Assembly: GCF_003096835.1 (NCBI RefSeq)
Contig: NZ_QENZ01000004.1
Location: 248,001 to 312,000, forward strand
DNA: 64,000 nucleotides
From: Balneicella halophila
GTDB taxonomy: Bacteria; Bacteroidota; Bacteroidia; Bacteroidales; Balneicellaceae
Reading direction: 5' to 3'
The notes beneath the pieces are model-generated. The model ran no database searches, had not been told where the DNA came from, and saw only the letters and a list, made by a program, of their open reading frames with translations. This document shows positions 56,446 through 64,000 of the stretch, one piece after another (position 1 is the stretch's first letter; every line of letters begins with the position of its first letter). A program made the translations under genes and the position numbers.

Positions 56446-57798
56446 ATGGAGTTGCAAATAAACGAGGATTATAAAGAAGAATCTTCCCATAATATAATTA
56501 AGGTAGTTGGTATTGGTGGCGCTGGTAATAATGCCGTAAACGATATGTATGAGCGTAAGGTTGATGGCATCGATTATGTAGTTTGCAATACCGACATACA
56601 AGATTTAAACCATAGTCACGTACCGCATAAATTGCAAATAGGCGTCCGTCTCACAGAGGGATTGGGTGCCGGAAGTATCCCACAATCAGGGAAAGATGCT
56701 GCAGAGGAGAGTGAAGAAGCAATAAGGGAAATGTTAGGAGGAACTACTAAGATGGTTATCCTCACTGCAGGCATGGGTGGTGGCACAGGAACTGGAGCTA
56801 CACCCGTTGTTGCTCGTATAGCTCAAGATATGGGACTCGTTGTAGTATCTATCGTTACTACACCGTTTGGTTTTGAACGCCAGCGATTGAAAGAAGCAGT
56901 TATTGGAATTGAAGTCTTAGAAGAAGTCTCTGATGCACTTTTAATCATCAATAATCAAAAACTGCAACGAATGTATGGTGACTTGTCATTTCCTGAAGCT
57001 TGTGGAAAAGCAAATGAAGTTTTGGTGATGGCAGCTAAGAGTATTTCTGAAATTGTTACAAAAACAGCCGAACAGAATATTGATTATGCTGACTTAGAGC
57101 GTATGCTTAGGGGAAGTGGAATGGCTGTCTTCGGAGTAGGAAGTGCTAAAGGAGGTGAGGATCGCGTCGGTGAGGCGATAAAAGCCGCTTTATACTCTCC
57201 ACTTTTAGACAATTGTGATATTTCTGGAGCGAAAAGCTTATTAGTCAATATTGTATTAGGAGAGAAGCGATTATCTGTGCAAGAGCGCCGTAATGTAGGC
57301 GTCTATATGCGACGTATGGCGGGTAGCTATCATGAAATGAAGCATGGAACCCGTATCGATGAGAATTTAGCGTCAGATGAACTGGTTATTACAATTATTG
57401 CAACGAATTTCTCTGAAAATGAATTAGGCATAACGACCAGAACAGAAGAAGCTATTCCTGCGCACCCCATTGATGTAGAGCATGAGGAAGATAATGATTG
57501 GATGAAAGTAGAGGATGCTCATAAATTGGAAGAAAAAGCAAGAAGAAATCGTGAGCGTAAAGAAAAGCAACGCCAAGCTCGCTTAAAAGCTAAAGAAGAA
57601 GCAGAACGTAGAGCACGAGAAAAGGCATCAATCCCTAAACCAGAGATAGAACAAGAGATTGAGGAAGTAGGAGCTAAACGACCTGATCCAATTGAAAAAT
57701 TGAAAAAGAAAAAAACATCAACGAAGAGAGGCGGTGGAATGCAACAACTGATAGACTTTTTCGGAGGTACTGATGTGAGAGATGATGTTGAGATGTAA
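56446..57798 (+). CDS. ftsZ: FtsZ paralogue 1, intact GTP-binding loop and long charged C-terminal extension
   Basis: The 450-residue tubulin homologue has the first GTP loop GGAGNNA intact at 24-30, the glycine signature GGGTGTG at 111-117 and the T7 catalytic loop NIDYAD at 211-216. The C-terminal half (about 200-330) is diverged from Bacteroidales FtsZ: the T7 context is [13 protein letters not shown] rather than VNVDFADVxTVM. Residues about 350-400 form a strongly charged Lys/Arg/Glu helix, then a K-rich tail ending [16 protein letters not shown] do not recognise the usual C-terminal FtsA-binding peptide. The second ftsZ begins 11 bases downstream. Confidence 0.93.
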   Translation: MELQINEDYKEESSHNIIKVVGIGGAGNNAVNDMYERKVDGIDYVVCNTDIQDLNHSHVPHKLQIGVRLTEGLGAGSIPQSGKDAAEESEEAIREMLGGTTKMVILTAGMGGGTGTGATPVVARIAQDMGLVVVSIVTTPFGFERQRLKEAVIGIEVLEEVSDALLIINNQKLQRMYGDLSFPEACGKANEVLVMAAKSISEIVTKTAEQNIDYADLERMLRGSGMAVFGVGSAKGGEDRVGEAIKAALYSPLLDNCDISGAKSLLVNIVLGEKRLSVQERRNVGVYMRRMAGSYHEMKHGTRIDENLASDELVITIIATNFSENELGITTRTEEAIPAHPIDVEHEEDNDWMKVEDAHKLEEKARRNRERKEKQRQARLKAKEEAERRAREKASIPKPEIEQEIEEVGAKRPDPIEKLKKKKTSTKRGGGMQQLIDFFGGTDVRDDVEM

Positions 57799-57809
57799 AC
57801 TTAATATTT

Positions 57810-59057
57810 ATGGAACGTAGCGTTATTGATATGATTACAGATAAGCAACATGCTTCTATCATCAAGGTGGTGGGGGTTGGGAGTTTCGGTGTTCGTGCTC
57901 TAAATTATATGTACGAAAAAGGAATAAAAGGAGTTGACTTTTTTGTATGTAATACGGATATGCACGATCTCAACAAGAGTAAAGTTCCCGTTAAAATACC
58001 TATTGGTACCAAAACTCTTGAAGGCTTTGGTGCTGGAGGAGATCCTAAAAAAGGTGAACAAGCCGTCATTGAAGACCACGAGAAAATTGATGAGATTTTT
58101 GAGCAATATGCTAAAATGGTTTTTATTGCCGCAGGTATGGGGGGAGGCACCGGAACAGGTGCTGCTCCTATGATAGCTAAAATTGCCAAAGAAAGAGGAT
58201 TGCTTACAATCGCAGTGCTTTCATTGCCACCTATTGATGAAGGTGAAGCACGTATGGAAGTGGCTCTAAATGGCATCAGAGAGGTAGCAAAGTACGCGGA
58301 TTCAGTTTTGATTATCAATAATGAAAAAGTTTTTGAATTGGCTGATTCTGAAGACAACTTTTTTGAAGCTAAAGAAAGTGTCTATAGAGTGTTAAATACA
58401 GCCGTAAAAGGCATTTCTGAATTAATCACCGTACATGGACATATCAACCTAGATTTTGCTGACGTGCGTACAGTTACCTTAAATTCTGGAGTTGCTGTTA
58501 TGGGTGCTGCAACTACCTCGGGTCCAGATAGAGCCTTAGAAGCAATAAAAAAGGCATTAACCTCGCCACTGCTAATGAGTAGTGATGTACGTAAAGCAAA
58601 ACAGATTCTTTTGAATATATCATTCAATCCATCGCCAGAACATGCTATTAAATTAACAGAATTGGATTATATTGCTAATTATGTAGATAGTGCAATTGGT
58701 GAAGATGCAAATATTATCACAGGAGTGAATTATGATGAAAGTCTAAACGACCAAGTATCTGTAACGATTATTGCAACAGGTTTTGAATTGGAAGGTGTTT
58801 TAGACAAACGCTACTTGTCAGTGAATGTAAATCCGTTTGGCTCTGTAGCAACACCAACAGCCAAAGCTGATAAAGATGATACTGGAAAAGTGCCTATTTT
58901 TGAAGGAGAAAGGGTGTGGGTGACTCCTTCATTAACAGAGGCGCAGATTTTGGAACTCACAAAAGAGCCAGCACACAAAAGAACACAGTCTAAGATTTTT
59001 TCAAAAAGACGTTTTAATGGTCCGGTCAAGAAATATGAATTAAAAGAAAAAGAATAA
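57810..59057 (+). CDS. FtsZ paralogue 2, degenerate first GTP-binding loop
   Basis: The 415-residue second FtsZ is aligned residue for residue with the first over the N-terminal 117 positions. The loop at 24-30, GGAGNNA in paralogue 1, is GSFGVRA here, losing the Gly and Asn contacts to the nucleotide. GGGTGTG at 111-117 is intact, and the T7 loop NLDFAD at 213-218 keeps both catalytic Asp. Its C-terminal half (ELITVHGHINLDFADVRTVT, then SPLL, KQILLNIS and VSVTIIATGF) is closer to typical Bacteroidales FtsZ than paralogue 1 is. The tail is basic and ends KKYELKEKE. It could be a partner subunit or regulator of paralogue 1. Confidence 0.92.
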   Translation: MERSVIDMITDKQHASIIKVVGVGSFGVRALNYMYEKGIKGVDFFVCNTDMHDLNKSKVPVKIPIGTKTLEGFGAGGDPKKGEQAVIEDHEKIDEIFEQYAKMVFIAAGMGGGTGTGAAPMIAKIAKERGLLTIAVLSLPPIDEGEARMEVALNGIREVAKYADSVLIINNEKVFELADSEDNFFEAKESVYRVLNTAVKGISELITVHGHINLDFADVRTVTLNSGVAVMGAATTSGPDRALEAIKKALTSPLLMSSDVRKAKQILLNISFNPSPEHAIKLTELDYIANYVDSAIGEDANIITGVNYDESLNDQVSVTIIATGFELEGVLDKRYLSVNVNPFGSVATPTAKADKDDTGKVPIFEGERVWVTPSLTEAQILELTKEPAHKRTQSKIFSKRRFNGPVKKYELKEKE

Positions 59058-59065
59058 TAAAAACA

Positions 59066-59512
59066 ATGGCATTAATTGAAACAATCAACTCAGATATAAA
59101 GCAAGCCATGCTTGCAAAAGAAACAGATAAATTAAAAGCACTTCGAGCAATAAAGGCAGCTCTTCTTTTAGAGCAGACTAAAGGAGAAAATAAAGAGATT
59201 AGAGAAGAAGATGAGATAAGAATGCTCCAAAAGTTGGTGAAACAACGGAAAGATTCTGCTACTATATATAAGCAAAACGGCAGAGAAGAAGCGGCTAATG
59301 AAGAATTGGAAGAGGCTAGCTACATAGAAGCTTACCTTCCCAAACAACTAAGTGCTAACGAACTAGAAGATGCAATAAAAGATGTGATCACAAAAGTTGG
59401 AGCCACATCTATGGCTGATATGGGTAAGGTAATGGGAGTCGCTTCTAAGACTTTAGCTGGTAAAGCAGAGGGTAGGGCTATTGCTGATACTGTAAAGAAA
59501 TTATTGTCTTAA
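59066..59512 (+). CDS. GatB/YqeY domain protein
   Basis: The 148-residue protein matches YqeY: N-terminal helical part with DIKQAMLAKETDKLKALRAI, EDEIRMLQKLVKQRKDSA, then EEASYIEAYLPKQLS and a C-terminal MADMGKVMGVASKTLAGKAE like the tail domain of GatB. Its role in the cell is unsettled; it may bind tRNA or aid amidotransferase. It follows ftsZ in many Bacteroidota and here lies 8 bases after ftsZ2. Confidence 0.93.
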   Translation: MALIETINSDIKQAMLAKETDKLKALRAIKAALLLEQTKGENKEIREEDEIRMLQKLVKQRKDSATIYKQNGREEAANEELEEASYIEAYLPKQLSANELEDAIKDVITKVGATSMADMGKVMGVASKTLAGKAEGRAIADTVKKLLS

Positions 59513-59534
59513 AAAATTTTCTCATTGTTTATGC

Positions 59535-59542
59535 TATTTTTG
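59535..59542 (+). promoter_or_regulatory. Promoter -7 element of the glnN pseudogene
   Basis: TATTTTTG matches TAnnTTTG, 53 bases before the old start codon at 59596. The promoter therefore looks intact although the gene is broken. Confidence 0.5.
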
Positions 59543-59595
59543 TAAAAACATTCGAAGAATATTCGATTTAGTATTTACAGAAGTAAAAGATATCT

Positions 59596-61788
59596 ATGGC
59601 GCACATTAGGTTTAGAGCTGTCGAAGAAGCTCAAAAAAGAGAATTACAATCAATAGTAGAAAATTGTGAAAATATATCAGACATCTACGGAGTAAATGTT
59701 TTGATTGTAAGAAAATGAGAAACTATCTTGAGAAAGATGCTTATGAGAGTGTGATAAATGCTATAGATGAAGGAAGAAAAATAGACAGACCGCAAGTCAA
59801 GTAGCATCGGCAATGAAAACGTGGGCAATGGAAAGAGGAGCTACCCATTATGCGCATTGGTTTCATCCATTGAATGGTGCTACTGCAGAAAAACATGATG
59901 CATTCTTTTCCCTCACAAAAGATGGTAATGCCGTAGAAAGTTTTAATGGAAATTTATTGGTGCAACAAGAACCCGATGCATCAAGTTTTCCGAATGGCGG
60001 TATTCCTAATACCTTTGAAGCACGTGGATACACTGCTTGGGATCCATCTTCACCCGCGTTTGTCTTAGACCAAACACTTTGTATTCCCACTATATTTATT
60101 TCCTATACAGGAGAAGCACTAGATTTTAAAACGCCATATTTAAAATCACTTTTAGCCATTGACGAAGCAGCTACTGAGGTTTGCAAATTCTTTAATAGGG
60201 AGGTGAAAAAAGTGCAAGTAACGCTGGGTTGGGAACAGGAATACTTTTTAGTAGATGAAGCACTTTATAATGCACGTCCTGATTTAGCACTTTGCGGGCG
60301 TACCTTAATGGGACATTCAGCGGCAAAAGACTAACAGCTTGATGATCATTACTTTGGAGCCATTCCAGAGCGTGTGAGTATATTTATGCGACACTTTGAA
60401 CGAGAAGCTTATAAACTAGGAATACCTGTAAAAACTCGCCATAATGAAGTAGCACCTAATCAGTTTGAGTGTGCACCAATTTTTGAAGAAGCGAACCTTG
60501 CAGTTGATCATAATCAGTTAATTATGTCTTTGATGGAGAAAATTGCCCATAAGCATAAATTTAAAGTCTTATTACACGAAAAACCTTTTAAAGGAATCAA
60601 TGGTTCTGGAAAACATTGTAATTGGAGTTTACTTACTGACACGGGTGTAAATTTATTATCCCCGGGAGGCACTCCAAAAAATAACACCCAATTTCTAGTT
60701 TTTTTAGTAAATACGATAAAGGCAGTGTATGACAACAGCGGTTTATTAATCAGTAGTATTATTGATGCAGGAAATGCACATCGTTTAGGTGCACAGGAAG
60801 CGCCACCAGCTATCCTTTCCGTATTTATAGGTAGAACACTCGATCAACTTTTGAATGATATTGAAAATAGTATTGCTATCGACGAAATGAGTTCAGAAGA
60901 GAAAACAGAGCTTAAACTCGATATTGCAAAAATTCCAGAAATACTTTTAGATAATACTGATAGAAACAGTACTTCTCCATTTGCATTTACAGGCAATAGA
61001 TTTGAGTTTAGAGCAGTCGGCTCTACACTACAGCTAACTGTGCATCACCGCTCACGATTTTGAATACCGCTGTCGCTCATCAATTGAATAGTTTCAAGAA
61101 ACGTGTTGAGGATTTGGTTAAATCAGGCGTGAAAAAAGACGAAGCTATTTTAAAGTCTATTCGCAAAGTAATTATTGAGTCCAAGAACGTTCGTTTTGAA
61201 GGTAATGGATACAGTCAAGAGTGGTTTGATGAAGCCCTTCGCAGAGGTTTACCTAATATTCCTAGTGCAGTAGAGGCATTCAAGGTCTTTAAAGATGCAT
61301 CTTCAGTGAAAATACTGACGGATTATGGAGTGTTGAGTGAACGTGAGTTAGAGGCACGTTTTGAAATCAACAACGAGATTTATACGAAGGTTGTTCAGAT
61401 AGAGGCACGTGTGCTTGGTGACTTATCAATAAACCATATCATTCCAACAGCTATAGCTTATCAAAATGTTTTAATTACTAACGTTAAGGGAATTAGAGAA
61501 TTATTTTCTGATGATGAGGATTATCAAAATCTCGCCGGATCACAATTGAAGAGCATTAAAAAGATATCTAAACATGTAAAAGCTATAAGAGAAATGGTGA
61601 AAGAATTGGTGGAAGTTCGTAAAGAATCTAATGCTATTACAGACCTACCAGAACAGGCAAAAGCATACTCGACGAAAGTAAAACCATATTTGGAAAAAAT
61701 CCGCTATCATATTGACAAATTGGAATTGATTGTTGATGATGAGATGTGGACGCTTCCAAAGTATCGTGAACTCCTTTTTATTCATTAA
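59596..61788 (+). pseudogene. glnN: Glutamine synthetase type III, broken by four lesions
   Basis: Read across frames, this is a full-length (about 730-codon) type III glutamine synthetase: ATP-dependent amidation of glutamate. Homology starts MAHIRFRAVEEAQKR and includes GATHYAHWFHPLNG, EARGYTAWDPSSPAF, GWEQEYFLVDEALY, KTRHNEVAPNQFE, NGSGKHCNWSL, TGNRFEFRAVGS and RVLGDLSINHIIPTA. Four lesions break it: a one-base loss in a T run near 59699-59702; a second frameshift near 59790-59791; an in-frame TAA at 60332-60334 replacing a Gln codon; and a tandem CTACA duplication at 61023-61032. The longest surviving piece is about 240 codons. The decay looks real rather than sequencing error because the lesions are of different kinds. 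Confidence 0.9.
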
Positions 61789-61877
61789 AAACATTAGCCT
61801 TTTAAGTATTTAATAAAGAATCATATTACTTTAGTATTATATCGCATTTACTTGTTTTTCTCTTATCCCCATTTCAT

Positions 61878-61885
61878 TATCTTTG
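61878..61885 (+). promoter_or_regulatory. Promoter -7 element of the flippase-like gene
   Basis: TATCTTTG matches TAnnTTTG, 22 bases before the ATG at 61908. A TTG lies about 23 bases upstream. Confidence 0.6.
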
Positions 61886-61907
61886 CATACACAACTTATG
61901 AAGTATA

Positions 61908-62990
61908 ATGAACGAGGAGAAGCGTAATCCAGAGAAAGATCTTACTGAAAAAATAAAACCAAGTCGGGTGCTGTTGCCAGTACTAATTGGTCTTGGCGTT
62001 GTCGCCTATATGTTTTCAAGAGAATTTTCTTGGGAAGCTTTTAATACATTGTCTTTTTCAAAATTTTCTGCTTTTTGGTTGCTCTTATCTTGTCTTTTTA
62101 TGGGACTGAGAGACCTCGGATATATGATTCGTCTCAAAATACTTTCAGAAGCCGACCTTACTTGGAAACAAGCTTTTCGTGTTATCATGCTTTGGGAGTT
62201 TACCTCTGCAGTTACGCCTTCGGCTATTGGAGGAACTAGCTTAGCAGTAATCTACGTCAATAAAGAGGGGGTGCCTCTCGGTAGAAGTACGGCAATTGTT
62301 ATGGCAACATCATTTCTGGATGAGCTGTATTTTATTATTATGTTTCCTCTCTTACTCCTTTTTTTAAATACTGATAATTTGTTTAACATACCACACGCCG
62401 AGGAAGGAAGTGCTTGGTTAGCCCAAAATATTCTTTATTTGTGTTTGGTGGGTTATGCTATAAAGTTTTTGTGGGCGTGTATGCTTACCTACGGATTGTT
62501 TTATAATCCGAGAGGTATGAAATATTTTTTATTGAAAGTATTTAAACTTCCGATTTTAAGACGTTTTAGAGGCAGAATGAATACCGTCGGTACAGATATG
62601 GTAAACAGTTCCTATCGCTTGCGTACACGCAAGTGGAATTTTTGGGTGAAGTCATTTATTGCTACACTCATGTCATGGACTTCTCGTTATTGGGTTGTCA
62701 ATGCTTTACTCGTTGCCTTTTGGGCAAACGCTTACGGATGGTCAGAACATTTTATTATTTTCGGACGTCAGCTCATCATGTGGATATTGATGCTTATAAG
62801 TCCTACACCCGGTGGTAGTGGGTTCGCGGAGTTTGTTTTCAAAGAGTTTTTAGCAGAATTTATTCCCGGTGCTGGTGTAGCGATAGGAATAGCCCTGCTG
62901 TGGCGTATTATTACGTATTATCCTTATCTGATCATTGGGGCTATTATCCTACCTCGATGGATTAAAGCTAAATTTAGATCTAAAGAATAA
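61908..62990 (+). CDS. Flippase-like integral membrane protein (lysylphosphatidylglycerol synthase TM region/UPF0104)
   Basis: The 360-residue protein has about eight transmembrane segments and the family patterns RLKILSEADLTWKQAFRV, FTSAVTPSAIGGTSLAVIYV, VMATSFLDELYF and ISPTPGGSGFAEFVF. These are typical of the membrane part of MprF-like proteins without the catalytic domain. Such proteins are thought to move lipids or polyprenyl-linked substrates; the substrate here is unknown. It is monocistronic with its own promoter and a shared terminator. Confidence 0.88.
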   Translation: MNEEKRNPEKDLTEKIKPSRVLLPVLIGLGVVAYMFSREFSWEAFNTLSFSKFSAFWLLLSCLFMGLRDLGYMIRLKILSEADLTWKQAFRVIMLWEFTSAVTPSAIGGTSLAVIYVNKEGVPLGRSTAIVMATSFLDELYFIIMFPLLLLFLNTDNLFNIPHAEEGSAWLAQNILYLCLVGYAIKFLWACMLTYGLFYNPRGMKYFLLKVFKLPILRRFRGRMNTVGTDMVNSSYRLRTRKWNFWVKSFIATLMSWTSRYWVVNALLVAFWANAYGWSEHFIIFGRQLIMWILMLISPTPGGSGFAEFVFKEFLAEFIPGAGVAIGIALLWRIITYYPYLIIGAIILPRWIKAKFRSKE

Positions 62991-63006
62991 TCTGGGATAC
63001 TTAAAT

Positions 63007-63048
63007 AAAAAAAGAGCAACCTTAATTTTAAAAGTTACTCTTTTTTTT
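63007..63048. terminator. Bidirectional terminator between convergent genes
   Basis: AAAAAAGAGCAAC pairs with GTTACTCTTTTTT (one mismatch) around an AT-rich loop. An A run on one side and a T run on the other let it act on both strands. Confidence 0.85.
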
Positions 63049-63070
63049 AGATATTCAGAATAAAGTGGGA

Positions 63071-63913
63071 TTATTTTGTCACTTTACGTTTTCTTACCGT
63101 TCTCTTTTTCTTTTGTGCTGCTTTTTCAATATCCAATTGCTCTTGGGTATTGTCGTCGTCATTGATGTATTTATCAACAAGAATACGACCGCAATGCTCG
63201 CATACAATAATTTTCTTTCTAGCTCGTATATCTAACTGTCGCTGTGGTGGTATTTTATTGAAACAGCCACCGCAAGCGTCTCTGTTTACGGTAACAACCG
63301 CTAAGCCATTTCTAGCATTAGAGCGAATACGAGTATAGGCAACGGCTAAACGTTCTTCAAGATTATCAAGCAAAGCTTGTGATTTTTTTTCTAAAGCCTT
63401 CTCATCTTTTTCGGTTTCTGCAATTACTGCCTTTAGTTCAGATTTTTTCTCTTTTAATAAAGCCGTTTTTTGCTTGAGCTCGTCTTTCGATTGCTTTATT
63501 GCTTCTTTTTTGAAATCTTCAGTTGCAGAGAATTCTTTAATATGCTTTTCGGCTAATTCTATTTCTAACTCTTTGAACTCAATTTCTTTGGATAAAGCAT
63601 TAAATTCTCTATTGTTACGTACGTTGTTTTGTTGCTTCGTGTACTTTTCGATTAAGGCTTGATGTTCTTTAATCTCATTCTTCTTTGCTGAAATACTAGC
63701 AGTGCTTTCTTTCAGCTCCTCATCATGTTTGGCAACACGTGTTTGTAATCCTGCAACCTCGTCCTCCAAATCCTCTACTTCCAAAGGAAGTTCTCCTCTG
63801 AGTTTTCTAATTTCGTCTATTTCAGAATCAATTTGCTGAAGTTCGTATAAACTCTTCAGTTTATCCTCAACACTCACTTCTTCTTTGTTCGTTTTGATTG
63901 TTTTTTTTGCCAT
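63071..63913 (-). CDS. Coiled-coil protein with C4 zinc ribbon
   Basis: The 280-residue protein has a long charged coiled-coil hairpin (about 15-190, many Glu/Lys heptads) and a C-terminal zinc ribbon with four Cys: CGGC at 214-217 and CEHC at 238-241. A very basic tail follows. It matches the DUF164/CT398-like zinc-ribbon family of Bacteroidota, often near a Nif3-like gene. Nucleic-acid binding is plausible from the ribbon but not shown. Confidence 0.88.
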   Translation of the reverse strand: MAKKTIKTNKEEVSVEDKLKSLYELQQIDSEIDEIRKLRGELPLEVEDLEDEVAGLQTRVAKHDEELKESTASISAKKNEIKEHQALIEKYTKQQNNVRNNREFNALSKEIEFKELEIELAEKHIKEFSATEDFKKEAIKQSKDELKQKTALLKEKKSELKAVIAETEKDEKALEKKSQALLDNLEERLAVAYTRIRSNARNGLAVVTVNRDACGGCFNKIPPQRQLDIRARKKIIVCEHCGRILVDKYINDDDNTQEQLDIEKAAQKKKRTVRKRKVTK

Positions 63914-63968
63914 ATCGACTATAAAAAGTAATTTATGGGATTGGTATCCAATTTTGTAAATGTGGTTG

Positions 63969-63976
63969 CAAAGTTA
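63969..63976 (-). promoter_or_regulatory. Promoter -7 element of the zinc-ribbon gene
   Basis: The minus strand reads TAACTTTG, matching TAnnTTTG, 56 bases before the start codon at 63913. Confidence 0.55.
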
Positions 63977-64000
63977 GGTAAATTTTCTGTAATTAACTCA

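Noticed and set aside
59813-61788. Three separate glutamine-synthetase-like genes
   Set aside because: They are consecutive pieces of one type III glutamine synthetase interrupted by a stop codon and a frameshift, so they are reported as one pseudogene.

Overview
The window is one contiguous chromosomal segment of an anaerobic, AT-rich Bacteroidota bacterium, most likely Bacteroidales. Three lines of evidence support this. Intergenic regions repeatedly carry the Bacteroidota -7 promoter element TAnnTTTG. Several family-level markers are present: pyruvate:ferredoxin oxidoreductase, type III glutamine synthetase, DUF4296 and DUF5686 proteins, an FtsL-like protein and bactofilin. Gene orders are also typical of the phylum (xerD-hpf-tRNAs-tuf-trnW-secE-nusG-rplKAJL-rpoBC; DUF177-rpmF-fabH; atpBEFHAG). 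I see no insertion sequence, prophage, CRISPR array or rRNA operon.

Layout. 1-0.8 kb: start of rho (minus strand, cut by the window edge). 1-6 kb: rpe, a DUF5686 outer-membrane protein, lptB and an unknown membrane-anchored protein. 6-10.7 kb (minus): an MMPL/RND-type exporter, a DUF4296 lipoprotein and MlaF/MlaE-type lipid ABC transporter subunits. 10.8-14.3 kb: exonuclease III, a membrane TPR protein, isochorismate synthase and a DHFR-hotdog thioesterase fusion. 14.5-18 kb: nifJ. 18-20.8 kb: DUF177, L32, fabH, bactofilin and a small membrane protein. 20.8-25.8 kb: F-ATPase genes atpBEFHAG, without atpD/atpC. 25.8-31.4 kb: ECF sigma factor, NhaC antiporter, dapB, lepB, xerD and hpf. 31.5-44.5 kb: tRNAs Thr, Tyr, Gly, Thr; tuf; tRNA-Trp; secE, nusG, rplKAJL, rpoBC. 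45-59.5 kb: the division and cell-wall (dcw) cluster. 59.6-61.8 kb: a decayed glutamine synthetase III gene. 61.9-64 kb: a flippase-like membrane protein and a zinc-ribbon coiled-coil protein.

The most unusual region is the dcw cluster. Its order is mraZ-rsmH-ftsL-ftsI-murE-mraY-[murD C-terminal remnant]-ftsW-murG-ftsQ-ftsA-ftsZ1-ftsZ2-yqeY. The murD slot holds a 170-residue protein that resembles only the last domain of MurD and has lost its catalytic motifs. murC, usual between murG and ftsQ, is missing. ftsA is followed by two different ftsZ genes in tandem. One keeps a normal GTP-binding loop but has a diverged C-terminal half. The other has a family-like C-terminal half but a degenerate first GTP-binding loop. 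This suggests a remodelled division machine, possibly a two-component FtsZ polymer.

Other points of note are a prion-like Asn/Gln-rich region in Rho, a regularly phased set of TGGGA boxes before mraZ, attenuator-like hairpins between atpE and atpF and between rplL and rpoB, and the glnN pseudogene with four separate lesions, which suggests ongoing gene loss. All identifications come from reading the sequence; no database search was run.
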